Counted from the stretch's first letter, positions 35,444 through 45,550 are shown. The stretch is 64,000 nucleotides of DNA from Anomaloglossus baeobatrachus (GCF_048569485.1 NC_134355.1:659622215-659686214); one strand, 5' to 3'. Notes: generated by a model not told the origin, from the letters alone. Made by a program: numbers and translations.

Positions 35444-35692
35444 CTACAAGCTGCCGTAACCCTCCGTCTGATACAGCGCCGCACAATCAGCTCTGCCCTC
35501 ATCTACTGTATCCTCACCTATCCCTTGTAGACTGTGAGCCCTCGCAGGCAGGGTCCTCTCTCCTCCTGTACCAGACCGTGCCTTGTATGGTTTATGATTA
35601 TTATACTGGTACCTATTATGTAAAAACCCCTTTCGCATGCAAAGCGCCATGAATTATATGGCGCATAATAAATAATAATAATTTGTATAAAT
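35444..35692 (-). repeat. L2-like 3' end repeat
   Basis: Contains 'cttgtagactgtgagccctc', 'gcagggtcctctctcctcc' and 'catgaattatatggcgcata' and ends in AATAATAATAAT. This is the 3' portion of an L2-group LINE or L2-tailed SINE. Related to 12190-12510. Confidence 0.65.
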
Positions 35693-36629
35693 ACCCGTGT
35701 GGTCAATATAAATAAACTGCCACCAAACTTAATCCTCCGAAATAGGGAAGGCTTCTTTACAGTTAGAGCAGGTAGATTGTGGAATGCTGTCTACAAGGGG
35801 TAGGAATGCTAGATACCATCACAGCTTTTAACAGAAAACGGGGGAAGGCGATTCCCTCAGCACCAATAACATTGTTTGTTATAAATAACTTAGTGACAAC
35901 ATGTAGAGCTGGGCGGGAAGCCTGTTACCTGTGACATCACATTATCCTCCCTAGGGGCACTTATCCCACCCCGCACTCCCCATCAGGGTACTCACCTGGT
36001 GATTCAGGAAATGACAAGACGACTGGATCTAGATCTACCCACGTAACGCCTGCTACGACGACGCTCACACCGAACCAATGGTGAAGATGACAGACTCCGG
36101 ACATGATGGCTACCCGTGCCATAGCTTGCTACCGTGACCCCTGCACATGACCGTACAACGCGATAGTCGGCACCGCACCCACCGCCGCCATAACATGCTG
36201 AAATCCACTGTGTGACAACGGGGCGGGGCTGTTAACAGTCACCATTGTCATAATGTCAAATGGAGTGTGTTTTGGCCTGGGAGGGGGCTTGGTGTAGGTG
36301 TGGTATCAGCAGGAGGGAAAACACGCCACCTGCTGACTGTTGCTTCTTGCCCCTGTTCACTACCAGCCCCCCTCAATTTGAACATTGAAGTCCTAACAGA
36401 ATCCCTTAACCCGCCCGCTCACTGGGAGACCCACATGGTCCCTGGTTCATTCCCAGGCTAGCCCCCTTGGCATTCCCGGGGCATACAAACGGAGGGGAGG
36501 GGAAGTTCAGTGTGTGTGGGATGGGATGATTTGAACTCTTGCAGGTTAGTGCCTGCATACTACATTCCCCCCTACCGTGCCTCCAACCTGCGCTGTGACA
36601 GGGACTGCACTGAGTCTGCACTTCAATTA

Positions 36630-36923
36630 GGCTGTGTGCCTAATTCATGCGTCCTGCGTCCCCTGCACAGTCTATGGAGACTGTGCAGAGGCCGTACGCA
36701 CGTTGCATAGTAGAACGCAGCGATTCAGCTGTTGCCCGAATCGCTGTGTTCTAAGAAGTGACATGTCACTTCCGTGCGCTTTGCCGGCAGCTCCTGCTCT
36801 GTCTATGGCAGGAGCTGCAGGCTGAGCGCACGTTCTCTACCGGCACCATGCGCCTCAGAACGGAGCTTTTCAGCTGCGCTCTGAGGCACACCTTTTAGGT
36901 GCCGTGCAGAGCGCACACAGCCC
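36630..36923. mobile_element. Small MITE with internal hairpins
   Basis: Termini GGCTGTGTGC and GCACACAGCCC, with TA at 36628-36629 and 36924-36925. The interior has strong hairpins around 'ctgcacagtctatggagact' and 'gcagctcctgctctgtctat'. 294 bp, non-coding. Confidence 0.7.
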
Positions 36924-37030
36924 TACCCAGCTCCTCCTCGGCACTGGCGACGGTGTCTGGTCGGCGGTGGCTGGGCGGCGGGTGGGCGGGGCCAATGACA
37001 AAGAGCGCGAAGCGCTCTTTTTCAAACTTA

Positions 37031-37369
37031 ATGGCGGCTCAAGCTGACCGGCGGGCGGGTAGTTCCCTCAGAACGCCGCTCGCCGGCGCACGTAGCTTGA
37101 GCCTCAGCAGGTAGGGAGCCGCTCACAGCAAACAGCGCCGTGAGCAGAACGCTTTCCTCCATGCTGATTTTAGGGGAGGAGAAGGGGGGTGGAGGGGGGG
37201 GTGGGGGGGGGTGAGGGTGTTAAATAATGGCGAGCACAAGCGGACCAGCGGGCGGGTAGTTCCCTTAGAACGCCGCGCTCACCGGTCACACATCGCTTGT
37301 GCCTCAGCAGAGAGGGAGCCGCTCACAGCTAACAGTGCTGTGAGCTGAAACGCTTACCTCCCTGCTGAT
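37031..37369 (+). repeat. Diverged 140-bp direct duplication
   Basis: 37031-37169 and 37226-37369 share 'gcgggcgggtagttccct', 'gagggagccgctcacagc'-like and 'cgctt.cctcc' blocks in order, separated by a G-rich tract. It lies near the X-repeat end of the split-repeat element, perhaps its leader region. Confidence 0.75.
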
Positions 37370-37415
37370 AGCTCTCTTACCGCCTCCAGGAGCGGGTCTC
37401 TGTGTCCGGCTGCCC

Positions 37416-37620
37416 AAACAGGTCCGGGTCCTGCAGCCGAGAGGCTGGAAGCTGGGCAGCACGGTGATATGTATCCAGGAGGCGGGGCTTAGGCCAGTCA
37501 CACCACAGGAGGCGGGGGCGGCAGGTCAGTGTCTTTCTAGGGGGAGACCTCTATTTAAACATGCATAGGGGCCAGCAGTCAGGGGGCAGCATCTCAAGTT
37601 TCTGGCTGCAGTGCCCCTCA
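37416..37620 (-). repeat. Split direct repeat X, outer copy
   Basis: Partner of 32091-32295; marks the far end of the split-repeat element. Confidence 0.93.
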
Positions 37621-37785
37621 AACTCACCTAAAAGGATTATTGCCGAGGTGGCGAGTTGGGCATGTGGACATCTCTTGTTTGGGATTTCTTTTGCACATTG
37701 CCAACGGATGAGTGTTTTGTAGTCTGCTCATCATGCAAAAGGAAAATAAATTGTGGATATTAATGCTCACATAGATTAGGAACTA

Positions 37786-38357
37786 TGGGGTACTTTGCAC
37801 GCTGTGACATCGCTAGCCAATGCTAGCGATACCGAGCACGATAGTACCCGCCCCCGTCTCACATGCGATATCTTGTGATAGCTGCCGTAGCGAACATTAT
37901 CGCTACAGCAGCTTCACACGCACTTACCTGCCCTGCGTCGTCGCTCTGGCCGGCGACCCGCCTCCTTCCTAAGGGGGCGGGTCGTGCGGCATCACATGGC
38001 AGGCGGAAAATAGAAGCGGAGGGGCGGAGATGAGCGGGACGTAAACATCCTGCCCACCTCCTTCCTTCCGCATTGGTGGCGGGACGCAGGTAAGGAGATG
38101 TTCCTCGCTCCTGCAGCTTCAAACACAGCGCTGTGTGCTGCCGCAGGAACGAGGAACAACATGGTACCTGTCGCTGCAGCGAAATTATGAAAATGACCGA
38201 CACTACACAGATCACCGATTTATGACGCTTTTGCGATCGTTAATTGTGCATCTAGGCTTTACAGGTTGCGACGTCGTTACCGGCGCCGGATGTGCGTCAC
38301 TTTCGATTTGACCCCGGCGATATCGCAGTAGCGATGTCGCAATGTGCAAAGTACCCC
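37786..38357. mobile_element. MITE, family A, copy 6
   Basis: Starts TGGGGTACTTTGCACGCTGT and ends CAATGTGCAAAGTACCCC, with TA at 37784-37785 and 38358-38359. It shares the 'gcggaggggcggagatgagc' interior. It lies 170 bp upstream of CYP2 exon 2. Confidence 0.85.
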
Positions 38358-38364
38358 TATGGCT

Positions 38365-38502
38365 CTCCATTAGCACATGAAGTGAGATTACATGCTAATC
38401 TGGAAAAAAGCAAGCTGGTCAGCAATCCGAGCGAGCCGTAAATTGTCGTCGTCTTCTTCTTGAGTTGGCAAATTCGAATGTCAATAGACCCGCTCATCTC
38501 TA
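38365..38502. mobile_element. hAT-type terminal fragment abutting exon 2
   Basis: Ends in ACCCGCTCATCTCTA, the complement of the TAGAGATGAGCGGGT terminus seen in hAT elements here. No partner end or 8-bp duplication (expected ACTCTTCC) was found upstream. The end lies 22 nt before the exon 2 acceptor. Confidence 0.5.
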
Positions 38503-38524
38503 ACTCTTCCTATTACTTTTGCAG

Positions 38525-38687
38525 CTTGCCAAAACCTATGGCCCAGTGTACAGTATAACAATAGGAGTCCAGAAGATGGTTGTGCTTTGTGGATATGATG
38601 TAGTGAAAGAAGCTCTTGTCAACCACGCAGAGGAGTTTTCTGCCAGATATAACCTCCCGGCTTTCATGGATTTTTCAAGAGGATACG
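38525..38687 (+). CDS. Cytochrome P450 family 2, exon 2
   Basis: 163 nt, the canonical CYP2 exon 2 length, entered at phase 0 after TATTACTTTTGCAG and left at phase 1 before the donor GTAATG. Encodes residues 62-115 plus one base: LAKTYGPVYSITIGVQKMVV, then LCGYDVVKEALVNHAEEFSA, and RYNLPAFMDFSRGY. This covers the beta-1 sheet, helix B (GYDVVKEALV) and the B-C loop, which forms part of the substrate pocket (SRS1) in CYP2 enzymes. No stop or frameshift. Introns on both sides are 17.5 and 9.0 kb. The polypyrimidine tract is short because a hAT end lies just upstream. Confidence 0.95.
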
Positions 38688-39019
38688 GTAATGTTCACAT
38701 CCAATGTAACATTTTCTATCAGGAATCACATATAGTGTTTGTTATTTAAAGGGTTCTCGTCACCGAAAACTCCGTCCAGATCAGTGGAAATTGGCTAATT
38801 CCTGGAATCCCCTACATACACTTGAATTCGCCGGTATAAGATGTGGCCAGGCCAGTGGTGAACGCTTTTCATTACATTTTTGGGGGGAGGTCATGTGACC
38901 AAACAATACATTAACTCTGGCATTTCAATTATATTTTGTTTACAGCATTTACCATACTAAATTTTAATAGAGTGGACTTTTATGGAGAGGGGATATTGAA
39001 TAATATACAGTATTTATAT

Positions 39020-40370
39020 ATACTAGCTGTAGTACCCAGGCGTTGCCCGTGATAGTAACTGTCTCTCTGTCTCTCTCCCAGTCTCTGTCTGTGTGTCGCT
39101 GTCTGTCTCGCTGTCTGTCTCTTTCCTTGTCTGTCTGTTTCTATCTCTCTGTCTGTATTTGCATCAGTCTGTCTCAATCTCTGTATCTGTCTGTCTCTCT
39201 CTCTGTCTTTTTGCCCGGCTGTCTCTTTGCCCGGCTGTCTCTTTGCCCGGCTGTCTCTTTGCCCGGCTGTCTCTCTGCCCCGCTGTCTCTTTGCCCGGCT
39301 GTCTGTTTCTAGGTCTGTCTCTTTCCAGGGCTGTCTCTTTGCCGGGCTGTCTCTTTGCCGGGCTGTCTATTTGCCGGGCTGTCTCTTTGCAGGGCTGTCT
39401 CTTTGCAGGGCTGTCTCTATCCAGGGCTGTCTCTTTGCCCGTCTGTCTCTTTCCAGGTCTGTCTCTTTGCCCGTCTGTCTCCTTGGGCATTTGTCTCTTT
39501 TCCCGGCTGTCTCTTTGCCCGGCTGCCTCTTTTCAGAGCTGTCTCTTTGCCCGTCTGTGTCTTTGCCCAGTCTGTCTCTTTCCAGGTCTGTCTCTTTCCA
39601 GGTCTGTCTCTTTGCCCGTCTGTCTCTTTGCCCATCTGTCTCTTTGCCTGGTCTGTCTCTTTCCTGGTCTGTCTCTTTCCTGGTCTGTCTCTTTTCCGGT
39701 CTGTCTCTTTCAAGGTCTGTCTCTTTGGGCATTTGTCTCTTTGCCCGCCTGTCTCTTTGCCCGGCTGTCTCTTTGCTCAGCTGTCTCTTTGCTCGGCTGT
39801 TTCTTTGCCCGGCTGTCTCTTTGCCTGTCTGTCTCTTTGCACGTCTGTCTCTTTGCCCGGCTGTCTCTTTGCCAGTCTGTCTCTTTACAGGGCTATCTCT
39901 TTCCAGGGCTGTCTCTTTCCAGGGCTGTCTCTTTCCAGGGCTGTCTCCTTCCAGGTCTGTCTCTTTCCAGGTCTGTCTCTTTGCCAGTCTGTCTCTTTCC
40001 AGGGCTGTCTCTTTGCCTGGCTGTCTTTGTCTGTCTCTTTCTGTCTCACTTTATCCGTCTCACCACCAACATCTTTTTACCTCACACATAAGCTTGTTAT
40101 ACTAACTGTTTATTTTGTGCCTATAGCAACCACTGACAGTTGCTATTAATAGCCTGCAGCTCCCAGCTCCATTCAGTTTAATGGCTGCAGGATTTTTGTA
40201 GAATAAATGGAAAGCACGGGGTTAAATTTTCCCGCCCAAACATAGTCTATGACATTCCCTGAGTCACATGAGGCGTCTATGCAAAATTTCGTGATTGTAA
40301 ATGCGACAGTGCAAATTCCTTTAGCGGACATACACATATACACACACACATACATACATACACTGAGCTT

Positions 40371-40380
<10 letters not shown>
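39020..40380 (+). repeat. Dispersed repeat carrying a 16-bp minisatellite
   Basis: Starts 'actagctgtagtacccaggc' with 'gttgcccg' and ends with 'aaatttcgtgattgtaaatg', 'ttcctttagcggacatacac' and a CA/TA tract. I recall these flanks as a common dispersed repeat of frogs with variable internal repeats, but cannot name the family. The centre is the minisatellite at 39053-40045. Confidence 0.6.
39053..40045. repeat. 16-bp minisatellite (CTGTCTCTTTGCCCGG)
   Basis: About 60 units of a 15-17 bp motif alternating CTGTCTCTTT with GCCCGG, GCCGGG, CCAGGG or CCAGGT. Variant types occur in blocks, showing stepwise block duplication. The three long overlapping frames (up to 332 codons, LSLCPAVSLPGCLFA-like) result from a unit length that is not a multiple of three. 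They are not genes. Confidence 0.95.

Positions 40381-40411
<31 letters not shown>
40381..40411. repeat. (AT)n microsatellite
   Basis: About 15 AT units just before the foldback element. A similar (AT)n at 41301-41338 lies just after it. Confidence 0.95.
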
Positions 40412-40413
<2 letters not shown>

Positions 40414-41295
40414 AACACAAGACAAAAAAGGGGGACCAGTCGCACACTGTGAAAAAACAAAATAATTTCTACCTAAAAAATTATAAATAGAGGTATTTAG
40501 ACTATTATAATGGCCATTATAATACTAGCCCAGCGCCCCTTCACGGCAACCTCCTTTGCTGGGTCCTGCTCTAAACTGCATCTTCTCTGGGTTTTAAAAG
40601 CCTACAAGATCAGCTGGTGAACAAAAAGGAGGCTAATGAAGCTGCCAAGAGCTGGAGTGCAAATCCAGCAAACAGAGCACCACTCCCTGTTATATGTATA
40701 AGACAATAGAAACAAACAGAATGAAACAGGGGTTCCCTTTCCGGTTTCCCATGCTGGTACTAACCTGACTCCAAACCGTACTGGCAGCACCTTTACAATG
40801 TGGACAGGTGCGTATCTGGGTGATGTGTATAAATACAAGACAAAAAAGGGAGACCAGTCGCACACTGTCAAAAACCAAAATAATTTCTACCTAAAAAATT
40901 ATAAATGGAGGTATTTAGAATATTATAATGACCATTATAATAGCTGCTCCCGGCAGCTTCATTAGCCTCCTTTTTGTTCACCACTGATCTTGTAGGTTTT
41001 TAAAACCCAGAAAAGATGCAGTTTAGTGTAGGACCCAGCAAAGGAGGGTGCCGTGAAGGGGCGCTGGGCTAGTATTATAATGGCCATTATAATAGTCTAA
41101 ATACCTCCATTTATAATTTTTTAGGTAGAAATTATTTTGTTTTTTCACAGTGTGCGACTGGTCCCCTTGTATTTATACACATCATCCAGATACGCACCTG
41201 TCCACAATTGTAAAGGTGCTGCCAGTATGGTTTGAAGTCAGGTTAGTACCAGCGTGGGAAACCAGCTGAGGAACCCCTGTTTCATTCTGATTTTG
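40414..41295. mobile_element. Complex foldback element
   Basis: Order of segments: X (40414-40660), Y (40690-40835), partial X in the same direction (40838-40935), then X and Y inverted (about 40935-41165 and 41165-41290). Shared words include 'gaccagtcgcacactgt' and 'ataatttctacctaaaaaat'. Both ends sit in (AT)n tracts, so a target duplication cannot be read. Mixed head-to-tail and tail-to-tail arrangement resembles Penelope-like insertions, but no coding sequence is present. Confidence 0.7.
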
Positions 41296-41297
41296 TC

Positions 41298-41339
<42 letters not shown>

Positions 41340-41341
<2 letters not shown>

Positions 41342-41790
41342 TGTTAATGAAGCGCATAATGAAGATAGCTCTAGCTCTGCTCCAGCGTTGTCGGTCTTTG
41401 TGTGTGGTGATCCAGTTGTTGGTGAACGGTTGTATGCAATTTGGTGTATGTAGTGAAAAAATCCTTGTTGTTTGTTTATTTCCACCCTGTACTTTATTTC
41501 TCCCTGAGCATGTATTGTCTTTTCCTCTGTGTGTGCTTGCAGTGAGTTTGAGCTTTGGTTTTCCTCTGTCTGTAGGTATTTATGGTATTCTTTACTATTG
41601 TCCCAGCCCTCCTTGGGGGGAGGGGGAGAGCGGGTGTTAGACCAGGTCTGCTTAGGAGTAAGGGCCATGCTGGCAGTCCAGACCTCGCTATCATCAAGCC
41701 TACCTCTGGAATCAGGGACAGTTTAAGGCCCCTAGTCTGACGGCCAGTCTAGGTGCCTTTACTCCTGGTTACTGTGTCATACCGTGACAG
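41340..41790 (+). repeat. LTR-like dispersed fragment
   Basis: T/G-rich tract followed by 'accaggtctgcttaggagta' and ending near 'actgtgtcataccgtgaca'. Similar in style to 1-790 and 56300-56810. No internal domain is attached. Tentative. Confidence 0.3.
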
Positions 41791-41799
41791 ATACGTCAA

Positions 41800-43437
41800 T
41801 TCTTCTTTACCCGACACTTCCCGATTTGCCCTGATGCGGTGGCAATCATTGTAATATTTTTGGGGTTGATGACAGACGTGTATTGATAATTGGCATCAAG
41901 CCCAGGGGTTAGTTATGGGTAAGTGTCTATCAGACATGCCCATTACAAACCTGGCAAGCATGGAGTGAAAAATAAAGTCACACCCACAAAATAGGTTTAT
42001 TTGAATAAACACTCCCGCACATGCCCTGATTCGCTAATTTATTAAAAAAAAAACCCTGGGAGTTCTGGCATAATCCACTTAGGGAATAAACATGCCCTCA
42101 TTTACCAATTTATAAATAAAATAAATCCTGAAAGTTACAACGTAATCCAAAGTGTAATGTCCCACAACATCCATCGATGCTCCATAGATCGCTGTTGGTG
42201 AGCGGCAGCCCGGAATTTCTCGCTAGCGATGACGTTCCTGCTTGTGAGATATTCTGGACGACCGCTGAGCGGCAGTGACCCCTGTGCAACCTTGTTACTG
42301 CCATGGCCCTTCTCACCCTGATGATACCAGTCACCATCTGTCTGCTTTACCTTGGTTGAGTGTCGCCTGCCCGGAACCACAGTCTCAGGATGGCTGTTTT
42401 GGCAGGATAGAGGAAAGCCGTTCACTAAGCAGGATCCCAAGAACCCTGAAACCCTTTAACCACTATGCAGGGATTTGAAATTACTACAGTGCCCCGGAGA
42501 TCGCTACCTGTGGAAGGCTGAGTCCAAGAAAAGTAGTCGACAGGCAGGGTCAAATCAGGAGATAGAGAAAAGGGATAAAATCAGCGTAGTCAGGAAATCA
42601 GGCAGAGGTCAAATGCCAGAGATGGCAGCGAAGTACAAAAATGACAGGGTAGTCAGAGAGCAGACAGAGGTCAAAACACGGGAATCAATATCCAGAGCAG
42701 GGAGAACCAGAGACTAGCAGGAATACAAAACTATATCTGGCAATGACCAGCAGACATGAGGGGGAATTAGAAGGGTGTGGTGTCTTCCCATTGGCTGTAG
42801 CTAAAGGGTGGTAACTTTAACTGGAAGAGACACGCCACTTACGGTCAGCCAGTGCTACTAGAAGTCCGAGGTAAACCCAGCTAAGTGGATGAATGGAACC
42901 TGCACCCACCAGAGTCACTGGCACCGACTCCTCTCCTATCACCTGCATAGTGGAAATATGGCGGTGCCTGGTGTCTGAAGCAGTTGTCGCAGGAGGATGT
43001 GACAGTCTGGTTATCAAAAATAGTGTAGAGCCCATGCTGTTTTTTTCAAATTATTTCTTTGAATAATTTGAAAAAACAGTGTGGGTCCCCTCTGTTTTTG
43101 ATAACCAGCCAAGGTTATGCAGACAAGGGAGGGTTGCAGCCCCCAGCTGCTTATTTACCCTTACTGGTTATGAAAAATAGGCAGGACTGCATGTCTTTTT
43201 TTTTTATTTATTTCCAATCTGCATTTGGCGGAAGGGCAACTACAATTGTTTTGCTTACTTTTTCAGCCCCCTAGCCCTTACTATGACTATTTTACATCCA
43301 TTTTACAGCACACTAGTTCGGGTCTCCATTGACTTATATGGGGTTTGGTATCAAGGGTCAAGTTCGGGTCCCAAAACAAAAGTCTGCACGAACCTGGCAA
43401 ACCTGAGCATCCACAGGCCCGCTCATGATCTCTGGTA
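41800..43437. mobile_element. hAT-type nonautonomous remnant
   Basis: Shares 'ttcccgatttgccctg' with the palindromic hAT MITE at 48709-50830 and ends near 43437 in GGCCCGCTCATGATCTCTGG, a hAT-like terminus. Contains a small palindrome (43014-43108) built on 'ggttatcaaaaa'. Interrupted by a dispersed repeat (42412-43010). The left end is undefined. Confidence 0.45.
42412..43010. repeat. Dispersed repeat (copy 2; copy 1 at 8690-9102)
   Basis: Collinear with 8690-9102 through the shared blocks listed there, here better preserved and longer. Family unknown, possibly LTR-type. Confidence 0.6.
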
Positions 43438-43844
43438 ATTCCAACCAGAAGGATACTACAAAAGGAGTTCAATGGCAGAAATGGAGAGAGTAGAATATAA
43501 TGGGATTTTTAATATACAGCGTGTCCACACATTTCCTGTCCACCACCATTAACTTGAGAACGGCGGCAGATATAGGCATAGAAGGGGTGTCTAGGTATAG
43601 TAAAGTAGCCATGGGCTACACAATGACACCACCTATAGCGCCACCTGGTGGAAAACAACAGAGTTAGCATTTTTATTTCGAAAACAGAACGAGATAGAGA
43701 AAAAAAGTGAATTACAAAGTTGTAGGGCATCATCAATTCAATACGAATCGACACCTTGCATACAGAAATGCTATGATTAGAATGTGTAAAACTCACAAGG
43801 CTGCGGACGTGAAGCGATACCTCATGGAGACCTTCCTACAAGTC

Positions 43845-44105
43845 ATTGGGTATGGTGGCTGTGTGGAGTGGCCTCCACACTCACCTGACCTGACTACATT
43901 GGACTACTTTCTGTGAGGTCACATCAAACAGCAGGTGTATGTAACCCCTTCACCAACATTGCAGGACCTACGACGACGTATCACAGATGGTTGTGTAAAC
44001 GTGTCACCTACCATATTGCACAACGTGCAGCAAGATACAGTATGCTGTCCAGAGGCCAGATGTGCATTGCAGCTGACAGGGGCCACTTTGAGCATCAAAG
44101 TTAAA
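43845..44105 (+). pseudogene. Mariner-like transposase C-terminal fragment
   Basis: Reads CVEWPPHSPDLTTLDYFL, matching the WPPxSPDLxPLDYFLW block that holds the third catalytic Asp of mariner-type (DDxD) transposases. After a stop at the expected W it continues GHIKQQVYVTPSPTLQDLRR. Later residues match in a shifted frame (CIAADRGHFEHQS). The N-terminal DNA-binding part is missing, so it is nonfunctional. Confidence 0.75.
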
Positions 44106-44170
44106 TGCACACCATATGCGTGACCAGCATTCAGTGTTTTGGAGGGGGAGTCATGGGTTTCATATCATAG

Positions 44171-44602
44171 AAGACACAGAGTGGGTGGAAGAGTCGGGCT
44201 TAATGCTGCGCTAAAAAAACACAATTCCAGGAGATGAAATGAATTCCTTTCTTTATTTTTCACAGGTCAACGCGTTTTAAAGGCATCTCCGCCTTCTTCA
44301 TCAGGACAAAGAAAGAATAGCATCTTTGCAATAATATATAATATTATAATAATAATATATAATATAATAATCTCCTGCAATTGTGTTTTTTTAGCGCAGC
44401 ATTAAGCCCGACTCTTCCACCCACTCTGTGTCTTCTATTGTAACATCGGGGCTGCGGCTGATCACTTTATGCATTAAATTGCTTCATGCTTACAAGGAGT
44501 TGTGCCTGTCACAACCGTAACAGGTGAGTATCTGTATTACCCTCTATACCCACCTGTCTATCAGATAAGACCCTATTTGTGCTTCTCTTCCACAGCTTTG
44601 CT
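44171..44602. mobile_element. Short hammerhead-bearing inverted-repeat element
   Basis: 432 bp bounded by a perfect 16-bp duplication, GGGTTTCATATCATAG (44155-44170 and 44603-44618), of the host mariner-like element. Inner inverted repeats at 44171-44234 and 44376-44432 share 'gaagacacagagtgggtgga'. A hammerhead-like motif lies between them on the minus strand. No coding capacity. Same architecture as 62708-63610 and 26843-29351. Confidence 0.78.
44265..44307 (-). ncRNA. Hammerhead-like motif, imperfect
   Basis: Minus strand: GUC, consensus core CUGAUGA, stem II AAGGC-loop-GCCUU, an A-rich box near the GAAA position, then ACGCGUUGAC. Stem I GUC/GAC is short. The second core box is not consensus, so activity is doubtful. 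Confidence 0.5.
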
Positions 44603-44879
44603 GGGTTTCATATCATAGCATTTCTGTATGCAAGGTGTCGATCCATATTAAATTGATGATGCCCTACAAAATTGTATTTCACTTTTTTTCTCTACCTCGT
44701 TCTATTTTCGAGATAAAAATGCTAACTCCGTTGTTTTCCACCAGGTGGTGCTATAGGTGGTTTTATTGCATAGTGTATGGCTACTTTACTATACCTAGAC
44801 ATCCCTTCTATTCCTATAGCTGCCGCCGTTCTCAAGTTAATAGCGGTGGACAGGATATGCGTGGACACACTGTATTGTC

Positions 44880-45550
44880 AGGTAATGGGTGGAACAGATT
44901 TATAAGGTCTATTGTCAAGGGTGGCACTTGGGAGCTTCTAGAGATAATTAGAGTGGGGGATTACAAGTGTCATGGCAGATGGCTAATTGATAAATATGAG
45001 CTGTTTGATAATTGTAAGGTAAGGCACTCAGGTTCCTTTTGATTTGCTTTGTAAGGCCAATTTACACTGTTCATTTTCCATCCAGTAACTAGTGCCAATT
45101 GACTACATAGAAGCTATTCGGAACCTGTTTACTGGCCTGTCAACATGGGCTAATAAACAAAGATGGGGACAGAATGATGGCTAATGTATGTGGCAACTGT
45201 TCATTTCCTGTATTTGTTACATGCAATCTCCAGTCTACATGGAGTGATGTGCTGCTGATAACGATCATGCACACATAAAAATTCAATTACCCAATGAATA
45301 AGAGTTTTACTTGTTAGTAGAGCGATTGCGGGTCTGGTTACATCAATGGTAAACTGGGAATGAGAATTCTTGATATCTCTCATTCGCGGTTTATCAGCTT
45401 ACCTAAAACGTCCTAAAAAAGTGGTGGTAATTAGCCAGATATACTGTAGACCGGAAGAACTGAAGGAGCTCAACCACTGGGACTGAAGATACAGCTTTAA
45501 TTCATGGTATTTATAATTGATTTTTTCATCAAATAATAGATTGACTGACC
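44880..45550. other. Intron 2 sequence, nothing recognised
   Basis: Non-coding; no repeat boundary or gene seen. Confidence 0.5.

Larger units (their letters stand above)
31763..37620 (-). mobile_element. Retroelement with split direct repeats (DIRS/Ngaro-like)
   Basis: Two different repeats are arranged, read on the minus strand, as X (37620-37416), internal 4.9 kb, Y (32556-32292), X (32295-32091), 63 bp, Y (32027-31763). X (205 bp) and Y (265 bp) copies are nearly identical, and Y and X overlap by four bases at the junction. This A1-internal-B1-A2-B2 order is the split direct repeat pattern of tyrosine-recombinase retrotransposons such as Ngaro. No target duplication is apparent, as expected for that group. 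I cannot recognise reverse transcriptase or recombinase, so the interior is either decayed or replaced. It contains several T runs, a SINE, an L2-like repeat and a small MITE. Near-identity of the repeats suggests relatively recent insertion. Confidence 0.62.
43517..44872 (+). mobile_element. Tc1/mariner-type transposon with long inverted ends
   Basis: Termini CAGCGTGTCCACAC and the complement of CAGTGTGTCCACGC, with TA target at 43515-43516 and 44873-44874. The inverted ends extend about 270 bp, including 'cacctggtggaaaacaac' and its complement. The interior keeps a decayed mariner-like C-terminal domain (43845-44105). A 432-bp hammerhead-bearing element is inserted at 44171-44602. Confidence 0.8.

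Noticed and set aside
25163-38502. One giant hAT from the 25163 end to the 38502 end
   Set aside because: The 25163 end pairs with 25525 through a 7-of-8 target duplication, and the base sequence after 38502 (ACTCTTCC) does not match that before 25163.
39093-40149. Three overlapping long frames of up to 332 codons, cysteine-rich
   Set aside because: All three + frames of a 16-bp minisatellite are open. Apparent cysteine-rich proteins are artefacts of the repeat.
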